Assembly (NCBI RefSeq): GCF_001042985.1
Contig: NZ_JYKY01000031.1
Coordinates: forward strand, 1-49,550
Direction: 5' to 3'
Origin: Pseudomonas lundensis
Lineage (GTDB): Bacteria; Pseudomonadota; Gammaproteobacteria; Pseudomonadales; Pseudomonadaceae
Length of the DNA stretch: 49,550 nucleotides
The notes under the pieces are model-generated. The model made no database searches and was not told where the DNA came from. It saw only the letters and a list, made by a program, of their open reading frames with translations. Made by a program: the position numbers and the translations under genes. Position 1 is the stretch's first letter. Each line of letters starts with the position of its first letter. Shown here piece after piece: positions 1-7,551 of the stretch.

Positions 1-127
1 GAGATATTAGCCAGTACCTGATGGGCCACTACAACTGGCTCCGGCCCCATCAATTCAACAATGGACTGGCTCCGGCCAAAGCTGAAGAAAAACTCAAAAC
101 CGTGTCCGGAATGAGTTGACCACTACA
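1..127 (+). mobile_element. Right end of an IS3-family insertion sequence (partial)
   Basis: The window opens inside an IS3-family element. It holds the last codons of the OrfB transposase and then the right terminus. I place the IS edge at about 127, ending GTTGACCACTACA, because just beyond it an interrupted thioesterase gene resumes in frame. The reverse complement of the end starts TGTAGTGG and contains GGACAC, a pattern usual in IS3 termini. The left half lies outside the window, so target duplication cannot be tested. Confidence 0.8.
3..119 (+). CDS. IS3-family transposase OrfB, C-terminal 38 residues
   Basis: Frame 3 is open from the window edge and ends at TGA 117-119. The translated tail contains YNWLRPHQFNNGLAP and then AEEKLKTVSGMS. 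The NW-RPH--N-GL-P pattern is the usual end of the DDE integrase core in IS3-family OrfB, after the last catalytic Glu, and a SG-S ending is common in IS3/IS51-like Pseudomonas elements (family knowledge, from memory). The N-terminus and all catalytic residues are outside the window. Confidence 0.85.
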   Translation, partial: DISQYLMGHYNWLRPHQFNNGLAPAKAEEKLKTVSGMS

Positions 128-309
128 CTTTGACCTGGACCATTGAGTTTGTGCAGCCGCAGGTTCACATCAGCACCCTTGAGTGGTGCAAATACCTGGC
201 CGTGATCGAGCATGCGCAGGATGGCTATGGCCATGTGGCGGCTAATCTGTGGTCGCCTGCGGGCGAGCTGATTGCGATCAGTCGCCAGACCGTCACGGTG
301 TTTGGCTAG
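128..309 (+). pseudogene. C-terminal remnant of an acyl-CoA thioesterase cut by the IS
   Basis: Directly after the IS edge a frame reads TLTWTIEFVQP and then EWCKYLAVIEHAQDGYGHVA, ending SRQTVTVFG at TAG 307-309. This fits the last strands of a double hot-dog acyl-CoA thioesterase (TesB/4HBT_3 type), where a GYG motif and a RQ-V-VFG end are typical. No start codon, ribosome site or first hot-dog domain is present on this side, so it is a dead 3' fragment. The family call is from residue pattern only. Whether the 5' half survives on the far side of the IS cannot be seen here. Confidence 0.6.
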
Positions 310-443
310 AGGATGAAAGACCACATGGCGCAGGTCGGCGTTGATCGATGCTTATTGGCTACAACTCAACCCCGCTTCTCTCGCCTTGCCCTGCACCCCC
401 GTGGGTGTTCGTCGCGGCGGCTATTAAACGGGAACCGCCGCAG
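310..443. other. Non-coding stretch between the thioesterase stump and the small membrane gene
   Basis: No supported gene. It holds a 38-bp segment (398-435) shared with the palindromic element at 39.8 kb. A hairpin with CAGTCAG at 441-447 and CTGACTG at 453-459 brackets the stop codon of the leftward gene. With the flanking GAACC/GGTTC it looks like the 3' end signal of that gene. Confidence 0.4.
398..435. repeat. Truncated copy of the 168-bp palindromic element
   Basis: Bases 398-435 match 39915-39952 with only two differences in 38: T/G at the 22nd base and G/T at the 28th. Both share CCCGTGGGTGTTCGTCGCGG and AAACGGGAAC. Only one arm tip is recognisable here. A stretch just upstream (about 376-394, CTCTCGCCTTGCC) resembles the complement of the other element's interior, so the copy may be rearranged. 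It lies 90 bp from an IS-interrupted gene. Confidence 0.7.
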
Positions 444-698
444 TCAGAACGCCTGACTGTGTGGTTCTTCATGCGCCTTGTGACGCTGGTGTTGCAGGCG
501 TGTGGCCGCAAACAGCGTCACCAGGCCGATCAGCGCGCTGGTGGCGTTGCCACTGAAGATGCCCGAGGCCAGTAGCAGAAAGGCCACCACCATCAACGCG
601 ACAGCCATCAGGTCAATCGCCTGATGCGAGGCGCTCGCGTGGCTCTGTGGGTTCGAGCGCCATTGCCAGGCAGGCAGGTTGGGATGACGTTTGCCCAT
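444..698 (-). CDS. Small two-helix membrane protein of unknown function
   Basis: An 84-residue protein starting MGKRHPNLPAWQW. ATG 698 follows AGGAG eight bases upstream, so the longer frame to 785 is not used. Two hydrophobic segments are visible, about residues 29-49 (LMAVALMVVAFLLLASGIF) and 51-67 (NATSALIGLVTLFAATRL), then a charged His/Gln/Arg-rich tail. I do not recognise the family. The inverted repeat at its stop codon suggests a single-gene unit. It could be a conserved Pseudomonas membrane protein, but nothing in the sequence assigns a role. Confidence 0.65.
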   Translation of the reverse strand: MGKRHPNLPAWQWRSNPQSHASASHQAIDLMAVALMVVAFLLLASGIFSGNATSALIGLVTLFAATRLQHQRHKAHEEPHSQAF

Positions 699-797
699 GA
701 TTGCACTCCTTGTTCGAGGGTTCAGCGATGGCTGAACCGGATGAACAGAGGATAGGCCCGCGCAAAGCACGCGGCGAATCGACAATGGCTATTGGCC

Positions 798-2279
798 TTA
801 TAGCTTTAACTGACCGATGGCCCGGTTCAGTTCACCGGCCAGCGTCGCCAACTGGTTACTGGTCGTGGCTGAGTCGACGGTTTGTTGCACTGTGTTTTCA
901 GTGACGTCGCGGATGCTGACCACGGCGCGGTTCATTTCTTCGGCAACATGGCTCTGCTCCTGGGCGGCCACCGCAATTTGCGTGTTGCTCTCGCGCATCT
1001 TGGCCACCGCGTCGGTGATTTCCGCCAGCGCCTCGCCCGCCTCTTGGGCCTGCTGCACGCAGTCATCGGCCTTGAACGAGCTTTCCTGCATGAAGTCCAC
1101 CGCGTCTCGGGTGCCCGCTTGCAGGGCCGATACCATGGTGGTGATTTCGTCTGTCGAGGCTTGCACGCGCTTGGCCAGGTTGCGCACCTCATCGGCCACC
1201 ACGGCAAACCCGCGACCCATCTCGCCAGCCCGGGCGGCCTCAATCGCCGCGTTGAGCGCCAGCAGGTTGGTTTGCTCGGCAATGCTGTGAATCACACTGA
1301 CGACGCCGTTGATCTTCTGACTGTCTTGGGCCAGTTGCTGAATCATCTCGGCGGTTTGTTGCACACCGTTGGACAGGCTGGCGATGGAGTCCTGAACCCG
1401 GCTGACCACTTGCTGACCACTGCCGGCGAGGGTATCGGCGGTTTGCGACAGGTCGCGGGTGGCGCCAGCGTGCTGGGCAATGTGATAGACCGTGGCAGAC
1501 ATTTCATTGATGGCAGTGGCGGCCTGATCGGTTTCGCTTTGCTGACCGAGCATGCCATGACGCACTTCGTCCATGCTGCTGGCCAGTCGCGCGGCACCGG
1601 CATCCAATTGCGCGGCGGTGTCGGCGACGGTCTGTACGATACGTTGATAACCGGCTTGCATGGCATTGAAGGCTCCCGCCATTTGCCCCACCTCGTCGGT
1701 GCAGGCCAAAGGCACGCGGGCGGACAAGTCGCCGGTTTTTTCGACGTGCAGCATCACGTCTTTGAGCGTGTTGAGCTGGCTGAGCAAGAACTGAATCAAC
1801 AGTTGCGAAGCGCAGAGCATCGCCAGCATCAGCACGAACACCGCTACCGCGTAGTTCGCCAGACGTTCGACAAACACTTGCGCCAGGCTTGGCGCGTAGG
1901 CCAGTACCGCAACCCGTTGGCCGTCAGGGCGGGTGATGACCTCGGCGCCCAGCAGCGGGTTGTGCCCGAAGAACGGCATGGCGTGGAGGGAGACCCACCC
2001 ATTGCCCTCACTGAGTTGCGGCAGGGGGTGTTCGTCCACGGTGGGAACCTGGCCCGGACTCATCGGCAGCAAGAAGTCGACGGCGGGCAAGGCCTGACCG
2101 CCCGGCCAGGCACTGAGCAATTGCGCCTGCGCATGGGCATTCGCGCGGGCGGCATCGGCGCGCGATTGTTGTTCGAGCTGCACGGCGTAGAGCACCAGCA
2201 ACAGCGTGGTGACGAAGGCCACCGCGTTGACGGCCCAGAATTTGTATTTGAGCGAGATGTTGCTAAGCCAGGCACCCAT
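798..2279 (-). CDS. Methyl-accepting chemotaxis protein
   Basis: A 493-residue transmembrane chemoreceptor that would pass ligand binding to CheW/CheA. TM1 is about residues 14-33, a periplasmic part of about 105 residues follows, TM2 is about 141-166, then HAMP (165-217) and the methyl-accepting coiled coil. The signalling tip (330-371) carries the near-invariant EQTNLLALNAAIEAARAGE and RGFAVVADEVR-LA. There is no C-terminal pentapeptide for CheR/CheB; it ends AIGQLKL. The periplasmic part is short and I cannot name a ligand class. ATG 2279 (MGAWLSN) is preferred over the upstream TTG frame. No chemotaxis genes adjoin it, so it is an orphan receptor. Confidence 0.93.
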   Translation of the reverse strand: MGAWLSNISLKYKFWAVNAVAFVTTLLLVLYAVQLEQQSRADAARANAHAQAQLLSAWPGGQALPAVDFLLPMSPGQVPTVDEHPLPQLSEGNGWVSLHAMPFFGHNPLLGAEVITRPDGQRVAVLAYAPSLAQVFVERLANYAVAVFVLMLAMLCASQLLIQFLLSQLNTLKDVMLHVEKTGDLSARVPLACTDEVGQMAGAFNAMQAGYQRIVQTVADTAAQLDAGAARLASSMDEVRHGMLGQQSETDQAATAINEMSATVYHIAQHAGATRDLSQTADTLAGSGQQVVSRVQDSIASLSNGVQQTAEMIQQLAQDSQKINGVVSVIHSIAEQTNLLALNAAIEAARAGEMGRGFAVVADEVRNLAKRVQASTDEITTMVSALQAGTRDAVDFMQESSFKADDCVQQAQEAGEALAEITDAVAKMRESNTQIAVAAQEQSHVAEEMNRAVVSIRDVTENTVQQTVDSATTSNQLATLAGELNRAIGQLKL

Positions 2280-2403
2280 GGAAGGTCTTCTCTGATTTGG
2301 CGGAAACAATATTGGCAAGGTGCCATCATTGTGCCGTCAAACCATGACGATCCTGTTGATGTGGGTCAAGGGCGTGAACCTGTGACGGCTCACCCCTGGT
2401 GCC

Positions 2404-3216
2404 TCAAACGTGTTGCAGGGGCGGCAAGCCAAAAAAGGCGCGGGCACAGGCGGTGCTGTGTTCGGCAAGATCGGCTTCGCTTTCACCCCGGTGCAGCGCC
2501 ACTTCACGCAGGACTTCGGGGAGGTAGGCCGGTTCGTTGCGACCGTTTTTGGGTTTTGGGCGCAGGGTGCGGGGCAGCAAATACGGCGCGTCACTCTCGA
2601 GCATCAATCGACCGCGGGGAATGTTGCGCACCAGCGGGTGCAAATGCGTTCCGCGGCGTTCGTCGCAGATCCAGCCCGTGATGCCGATGTGCAGATCCAG
2701 GTCCAGATAACTGAACAGCGCCTTCTGCTCGCCGGTGAAGCAATGCACCACGGCAGCCGGCAGGCGGTCGCGGTAGTCGCGCAGGATCTCCAGCAGGCGC
2801 TGATTGGCGTCGCGCTCGTGCAAGAACACGGGCAGTTGTAAATCCACAGCCATCGCCAAGTGTTCTTCGAGCACTTTTTCCTGTTGCGGGCGTGGCGAAA
2901 AATCACGGTTGAAGTCCAGGCCGCATTCGCCCACGGCAAGCACCCGTGGCTCTGTGAGCAAGGCATGTAAACGCCGGGCGCTGTCAGTGTTCCAGTCGCT
3001 GGCCGAATGCGGATGGATGCCCGCTGTCGAGAACAGCCGCGTGGCGCTTTCATCCTGCTCATGGCACAACTGCAAGGCGTGCTCGCTGCCGTCTACGCTG
3101 GTGCCGGTGAGCACCAATTGGCACACGCCAGCGGCGTAGGCACGCTCCAGCACGGCCTCATGTTTGCCGTCGAAGCTGGGGTTGGTCAGGTTGACGCCGA
3201 TATCGATGAGTTGCAT
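2404..3216 (-). CDS. tatD: TatD-family metal-dependent 3'-5' exonuclease
   Basis: 270 residues, usual for TatD (about 260). It begins QLIDIGVNLTNPSF, the form seen in TatD proper, rather than the DTHCHLD start of YcfH/YjjV. Metal-site landmarks follow in order: GECGLDFNRDF, FLHERDA, VVHCFTGE and LESDAPYLLPRTLRPKPKNGR. The family is a TIM-barrel metallo-hydrolase acting on single-stranded DNA or RNA, with roles in repair of oxidised DNA and in apoptosis-like DNA degradation. The ATG follows GAGGTAG. It is divergent from the lytic transglycosylase gene across about 240 bp. It has no link to twin-arginine transport here. Confidence 0.93.
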   Translation of the reverse strand: MQLIDIGVNLTNPSFDGKHEAVLERAYAAGVCQLVLTGTSVDGSEHALQLCHEQDESATRLFSTAGIHPHSASDWNTDSARRLHALLTEPRVLAVGECGLDFNRDFSPRPQQEKVLEEHLAMAVDLQLPVFLHERDANQRLLEILRDYRDRLPAAVVHCFTGEQKALFSYLDLDLHIGITGWICDERRGTHLHPLVRNIPRGRLMLESDAPYLLPRTLRPKPKNGRNEPAYLPEVLREVALHRGESEADLAEHSTACARAFFGLPPLQHV

Positions 3217-3455
3217 GGTGCTACCTCAGGCCACAGGCCGCGAAGCATATCAGAGCTGTCGATTTAATAAGAAAAACCAAGAACTACAGAGAGTTGTGGT
3301 TGTCTTTGAATGCCGCAATTGCGCAATTCCCGGTACAGGATTCGCTGTATCCGCGCAATTGCACACGTCTCGCAGCGCACCTTATGCCCCAAAAAGGGCG
3401 ACCGGTTGTCGGGTAATCCGGCACGCTGACGGGCTGTATTCTTTGCGGAGAACGG

Positions 3456-4874
3456 ATGACAAGACTGACGCTGTGGATTGCGCTGTGCCTGATGCTGTTG
3501 CCCGGTCTGGCAACGGCACGCCTGCCCGGACCGCTCCAGGCGGCGCAGCCGAATCAGGTCCGCGATCTGGCCCAGATTCGTAGTAACCAGGTGCTGCGCG
3601 TGCTGGTCAACCAAAGCCGCAACAGTTCCGGTGAAGTGCAGGGCCAGTCGATTGGTGTCGAATACCATCGCTTGCGGGCCTTCGAGCGTTACCTCAACGG
3701 CCATGCGCGAACGGGTCAACAGATCACCCTCAAAATCATCCCTAAAGCCAAGGATCAACTGCTGGGTGCGCTGTTGCGCGGCGAAGGCGACTTAATGGCG
3801 CCCGGCGAGCTGCTGGACGTCAAGCCGAGCCATGCCATTAGCCCGAGCGAGCCGATCATTGATCGCGTGTCGCTGATTCTCGTGGGGGTCAAGGGGGAGC
3901 GACGCTTCACCCGGCTTGAGCAATTGTCGGGCCGCACGGTGGCGCTGACGACGGGCAGTGCGGCTGGCGAAGCGGTGAACCTGATCAATCAAAAACTGAC
4001 ACTGCGCAAACTGCCGCCGGTGAAAATCGAATGGGTGGACCCGACCCTGGCGGTAGAAGATGTGTTGGAGATGGTGCAAGCCAAAATCTACCACCTGACC
4101 CTGGTCGAACAGCCGATTGCCGAGCGTTGGGCTGCATTGATGCCCAAGCTGCGCTTTGATCGCAAAGTGCTGGTCAGCGAGCCAGGCGCCATACGCTGGT
4201 ACGTGCGTCGCGATGCGTCGATGTTGCGGGCCAGCATCGATCGCTTCCTGACGACCTACCGCGTGCCTGACGATCAGAATGTGGCGTTCGAGCGCGTCTA
4301 TCGACGCCTGTATCGCGTGCACTACCCGCTGGCGCGGGCAGACCGGCAGAAGCTTGAAAAACTGCGTCCGGTGCTGCAAAAGCATGCGCAGCAACAAGGC
4401 ATGGACTGGCTCAATCTGGCGGCGCTGGCGTTCAAGGAGTCCACGCTGAACCCGAATGCCAAAGGCTCGGGCGGCGCCATGGGGCTGTTGCAGATCACGC
4501 CCTCGGCGGCGCAGCGGGTGGGCGTCAACAATATTCAAAGCGTCGACAGCAATGTGCAGGCCGGTGCCAAGTACCTGGCGATGATCCGGCGCAAGTTCTT
4601 TGCCAGCCCCAAATTAAATGAACGCGAGCGCATGGCGTTTGTGCTGGCGGCTTACAACATGGGGCCCGAACGCGTGCAGGGCATGCGCGCAGAGGCCCGA
4701 CGCAGGGGGCTTAATCCCAATCAATGGTTCTTTCAGGTAGAGCGCATTGCCATGGAGCAGGTGGGAATGGGGGCGGTCAGCTATGTTAATAGTGTGAATA
4801 AATACTATTTGGCCTTCGACCGTGAACGCGACGCGCTGGAGCCCACGGAGCCGAAGTTGGCTTCCCGCAAATAA
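3456..4874 (+). CDS. MltF-like lytic transglycosylase (solute-binding domain plus SLT)
   Basis: 472 residues. A signal peptide (1-21, ending ATA) is followed by a type-3 solute-binding domain (about 45-270) and a lysozyme-like SLT domain (about 305-450). The catalytic Glu is expected at 328 in ALAFKESTLNPNAKGSGGAMGLLQI, with the later AYNMGPERV motif. Such enzymes cleave peptidoglycan glycan strands to anhydromuropeptides in the periplasm, and the binding domain regulates activity in MltF. There is no clear lipobox, so it is probably soluble or periplasmic. It may be a paralogue of true MltF, which normally has a different neighbourhood, so I give no symbol. The start follows GCGGAGAACGG. Confidence 0.88.
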   Translation: MTRLTLWIALCLMLLPGLATARLPGPLQAAQPNQVRDLAQIRSNQVLRVLVNQSRNSSGEVQGQSIGVEYHRLRAFERYLNGHARTGQQITLKIIPKAKDQLLGALLRGEGDLMAPGELLDVKPSHAISPSEPIIDRVSLILVGVKGERRFTRLEQLSGRTVALTTGSAAGEAVNLINQKLTLRKLPPVKIEWVDPTLAVEDVLEMVQAKIYHLTLVEQPIAERWAALMPKLRFDRKVLVSEPGAIRWYVRRDASMLRASIDRFLTTYRVPDDQNVAFERVYRRLYRVHYPLARADRQKLEKLRPVLQKHAQQQGMDWLNLAALAFKESTLNPNAKGSGGAMGLLQITPSAAQRVGVNNIQSVDSNVQAGAKYLAMIRRKFFASPKLNERERMAFVLAAYNMGPERVQGMRAEARRRGLNPNQWFFQVERIAMEQVGMGAVSYVNSVNKYYLAFDRERDALEPTEPKLASRK

Positions 4875-4977
4875 TCGATAAATTCGATTGTTATTGGGCA
4901 TTTATTCGGCTTTTAACCGGATAAAAACTGATTAATATGGCGCCACTCCCAACCTGACTGACGAAAAGGACTGCACC

Positions 4978-5415
4978 ATGAATAAATTCACCCACACCGT
5001 TTTGGGGACTCACGCGGGCTACGGCTTGACCGTGTTGCGGGTTTTGGTCGGCATTATCTTCGCCGCCCACGGTTCGCAAAAACTCTTTGGCTGGTTTGGC
5101 GGGGGCGGTCTGGCGGGTACGGCGCAATGGATGGAAAGCATCGGTCTGGCGCCCGGGACCCTGATGGCGCTGCTCTCGGGCGGGACGGAGTTCTTTGGCG
5201 GGCTGGCGCTGATCATTGGGCTGCTGGCGCGGCCTGCCGCATTGGGGCTGACCTTTACCTTGCTGGTGGCGATTTTCACGGTGCATATCAGTAACGGTCT
5301 GTTCATGGCCAACAACGGCTATGAATTCGCCCTGGCGCTGCTGGGCGGCACCCTGGCGGTATTGATCGAGGGCGCGGGCAAATTGTCCCTGGATCAGGCG
5401 ATTGCCCATAAGTAA
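4978..5415 (+). CDS. DoxX-family inner-membrane protein
   Basis: 145 residues with four hydrophobic helices. The N-terminal helix holds LRVLVGIIFAAHGSQKLFGWFGG, the HG-QKLFG signature of DoxX/SURF4-like proteins. The rest contains TEFFGGLALIIGLLARPAA and NGYEFALALLGGTLAVLIEG. The family is linked to membrane oxidoreductase and thiol-stress functions, but the precise role is undefined. A good AAGGA ribosome site precedes ATG 4978. A 13-bp-stem hairpin follows the stop. It appears to be a single-gene unit, about 100 bp after the transglycosylase. Confidence 0.9.
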   Translation: MNKFTHTVLGTHAGYGLTVLRVLVGIIFAAHGSQKLFGWFGGGGLAGTAQWMESIGLAPGTLMALLSGGTEFFGGLALIIGLLARPAALGLTFTLLVAIFTVHISNGLFMANNGYEFALALLGGTLAVLIEGAGKLSLDQAIAHK

Positions 5416-5423
5416 GCGCAAAG

Positions 5424-5458
5424 GCCTGTTCGTCTGACCTGACTACAGACGAGCAGGC
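5424..5458 (+). terminator. Hairpin after doxX gene
   Basis: The 13-base arms 5424-5436 and 5446-5458 (GCCTGTTCGTCTG / CAGACGAGCAGGC) pair throughout with one T-G wobble and a 9-base loop. No T-run follows, so it may be a stabilising 3' hairpin or a factor-assisted terminator. Confidence 0.5.
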
Positions 5459-5508
5459 GGTTGCTCTCGGGGGTTCACTGCTTGGCGGACTGCCTGAGAA
5501 CGTGATTC

Positions 5509-5538
5509 TTGACAGTTGTAACCGGGTTTATCTAGGAT
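5509..5538 (+). promoter_or_regulatory. Sigma-70-type promoter for the 5695 gene
   Basis: TTGACA at 5509-5514, 18-base spacer, TAGGAT at 5533-5538. The expected start site is near 5545, giving a leader of about 150 nt before the ATG at 5695. Confidence 0.5.
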
Positions 5539-5578
5539 GTTTTCTTGCGCCGATTTAAACAGCTACTTGCGGGGCGCC

Positions 5579-5598
5579 GGGTGTTCGACTGAACACCC
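5579..5598 (+). promoter_or_regulatory. Perfect 8-bp hairpin in the leader of the 5695 gene
   Basis: GGGTGTTC GACT GAACACCC lies about 35 nt downstream of the predicted start site and about 95 nt before the start codon. There is no T-run, so it is a leader structure or an operator rather than a terminator. Confidence 0.45.
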
Positions 5599-5694
5599 AA
5601 GAGGCTTGTAACAGGCCTTGAAATACCGCTAAAGCGCTGGTTCGGTGTTGCCTCTCACCTGCCACGCAGAATCCTGAGGCGGAGAAACCGATAG

Positions 5695-6003
5695 ATGAGT
5701 CAGCCACGTCCCCTTGTACGTCTTGCGCCGATCACGGCGAATCAAACCTTCCGTAATCCAAAAATCCTGTTGGGCGGTAAACACCAGCCGACGCTGTTGC
5801 GTTATCTGGACGGTTGGCCGCGTCGAAAGGGACGGGCTTCGGCGTTCTTGATTCAGTTTGTAGAAGGCGACGACAGCCTGGCGCGGTTTGCCAATGACAG
5901 TTTTGATCTGGCCGTGATTCAGTCGCCCACTGCCCAACAGGCCGAGTCGGTGATTGGCAACTTGATACGTATATCCCGCCAAGGGCTGATTACCTTGCGT
6001 TGA
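5695..6003 (+). CDS. Conserved small protein of unknown function
   Basis: 102 residues, starting MSQPRPLVRLAPITANQTF, with a basic middle (KHQPTLLRYLDGWPRRKGR). It ends in an alternating hydrophobic pattern (DSFDLAVIQSPTAQQAESV, then IRISRQGLI) that resembles strand 4, helix D and strand 5 of class I methyltransferases. The SAM-binding GxGxG half is absent, so activity is unlikely. I do not recognise a named family. It has its own promoter and a long leader with a hairpin, and it converges with the PI-PLC-like gene. GGCGGAG upstream of ATG 5695 is the likely ribosome site. Confidence 0.7.
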   Translation: MSQPRPLVRLAPITANQTFRNPKILLGGKHQPTLLRYLDGWPRRKGRASAFLIQFVEGDDSLARFANDSFDLAVIQSPTAQQAESVIGNLIRISRQGLITLR

Positions 6004-6055
6004 GGCACGCGTGCGCCGAGTGTTCTGAACTATGCCCGGCGCCTCTACAAGCGTG

Positions 6056-6910
6056 TCAGGTTACACGTTGGGCTTTGACTTGATTGGCGTGTTTGCAGTT
6101 GTTGACCAGTTCACTGCGGGTTGCCCAGTCGGTATTAATAATGAAGAAATTTTGAATGTAACTTTCTGCATGCTCCGACTTGAACCACTGATTGATTTCC
6201 TCTTTGAAATCATCAGGCACATGCAGCGGCAAGACATATTTCGCGCACTGGATGGCAACCAACGCGTTTCGGCCTTTGTAACGGGTAATGGTGCTGTCCA
6301 TAAAGTGTTTGAGGTCTGCCGTCGAGATCAGGTTTTTACCGCTCCAGCGTTGATTGACGCCCTCCCAGAGCGGCGTCGAACCGGTGTAATGGTTGTAAGC
6401 CGCGACCACGTTGGCCCCCGGATGGGTGGTGTAGAGTTCATCGAGCGTTAAGCCGGCCCATTTTTCAGACACGAGGCGTTCGCCCAGCAGGGAGAGGATC
6501 AGCGCCTGAAGTTCGCTGTGTGCCTCTGCCGTAAAGTCCCTGAACTCATGAAAGTCCAGGACGACGATCTCTTTAGATGCCCGTTTATCCGCGTAAAACG
6601 TCTTGAGCGCGTTCAGGATGTCGCCAGCGACCGTGCGCCCGGATGATGTTTTGTGAAACAGTTGAAAGCGGCGCGCGTCACCGCGCGGATACTTTCCGTA
6701 AAACGCGACCCTTAAATCCAGTGCCCTGATCCCGTGCCTGAGTTGCTGAAGGGGGGCGAAGTCTTGGGTGATTTCTTGTGGCCACTGGAAGTCGGGTGCT
6801 TGTTTATCGCTGCCTGAATCATGACTGCCGGGGAGGATAAGTTCGCCGATGCGCAGTCTGTTGATGTCAGGGACTTCACTCATCCAGTAATGGTTAGTTG
6901 TTGTGCTCAT
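6056..6910 (-). CDS. PI-PLC X-domain phospholipase C-like protein
   Basis: 284 residues from ATG 6910, which has AGGAG ten bases upstream; the longer frame to 6955 is rejected. It has the catalytic layout of bacterial phosphatidylinositol-specific phospholipase C: GSHDSGS with His30/Asp31, ALDLR with Asp65/Arg67, and LFHKT with His86. The spacing is close to the Bacillus cereus enzyme (His32, Asp33, Asp67, Arg69, His82). Later FHEFRDF and NTDWAT belong to the barrel. No signal peptide is visible, so secretion is not obvious. The substrate, phosphatidylinositol or another glycerophospholipid, cannot be read from sequence. Its upstream region carries a GCTACAT repeat with a 12-base period. Confidence 0.88.
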   Translation of the reverse strand: MSTTTNHYWMSEVPDINRLRIGELILPGSHDSGSDKQAPDFQWPQEITQDFAPLQQLRHGIRALDLRVAFYGKYPRGDARRFQLFHKTSSGRTVAGDILNALKTFYADKRASKEIVVLDFHEFRDFTAEAHSELQALILSLLGERLVSEKWAGLTLDELYTTHPGANVVAAYNHYTGSTPLWEGVNQRWSGKNLISTADLKHFMDSTITRYKGRNALVAIQCAKYVLPLHVPDDFKEEINQWFKSEHAESYIQNFFIINTDWATRSELVNNCKHANQVKAQRVT

Positions 6911-7019
6911 GGTCTTTCGCTCCTTGAATGACCGTTGGTGGATACACCTGAGCATAGGAGGGGAACTGAGCTTTTAAACGGCTGCTACATATGCCGCTAC
7001 ATCTTTGTGGGGGTATCGG

Positions 7020-7517
7020 TCAGGGGTAATCGATGGCGACGATATACACCCACTGTTCGCCGGTCGGCGTCTGGACCTGCACTTCAGCATCCAGCGCCTT
7101 GCCGATGAGCGCGCGCGCCAGAGGCGAGTCAATGCTGATCAAGCCTTGTTTCAAATCCAGCTCATCCGGGCCCACGATGCGGTAACGCGCCTGCTTGCCG
7201 TCTTCATCCTCAATGGTGACCCACGCCCCGAAATACACTTTGTTGGGGTCGCTGGGCTTGTCGCTGACCACTTTGAGGCTTTCGAGGCGCTTGGTCAGAA
7301 ACCGCACGCGGCTGTCGATTTCACGCAGCATTTTTTTGCCGTAGGTGTATTCGGCGTTTTCCGAGCGATCGCCCTGCGCCGCAGCCTCGCTGACAGACTG
7401 CGTGACTTGCGGGCGACGCACGTGCCACAACTCGTGCAGTTCGGCCCGCATCCGCGCTTCACCTTCGGGGGTGATCAGCGCGGTGCCGGCGGGGCGAGGG
7501 GGGCGGTAGCGGCTCAT
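7020..7517 (-). CDS. greB: Transcription elongation factor GreB
   Basis: 165 residues from ATG 7517 (MSRYRPP). The N-terminal coiled coil holds the acidic tip region RSENAEYTYGKKMLREIDSRV that reaches the RNA polymerase active site to stimulate cleavage of backtracked RNA. The C-terminal FKBP-like domain holds GPDELDLKQGLISIDSPLARALIGK. The basic N-terminus and GKKMLREID point to GreB rather than GreA. It starts 34 bases after the ABC permease stop, so it is the last gene of the ybbA-ybbP-greB transcription unit, an order I recall from P. aeruginosa. Confidence 0.95.
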   Translation of the reverse strand: MSRYRPPRPAGTALITPEGEARMRAELHELWHVRRPQVTQSVSEAAAQGDRSENAEYTYGKKMLREIDSRVRFLTKRLESLKVVSDKPSDPNKVYFGAWVTIEDEDGKQARYRIVGPDELDLKQGLISIDSPLARALIGKALDAEVQVQTPTGEQWVYIVAIDYP

Positions 7518-7551
7518 GGGCAATCCATTGGCAGAGAAGGCGGCGAGTCTA

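Noticed and set aside
882..2681. A 599-codon open frame on the plus strand
   Set aside because: It lies antisense to the chemoreceptor and tatD, is His/Gly/Leu-rich without domain features, and is explained by high G+C codon bias of the real genes.
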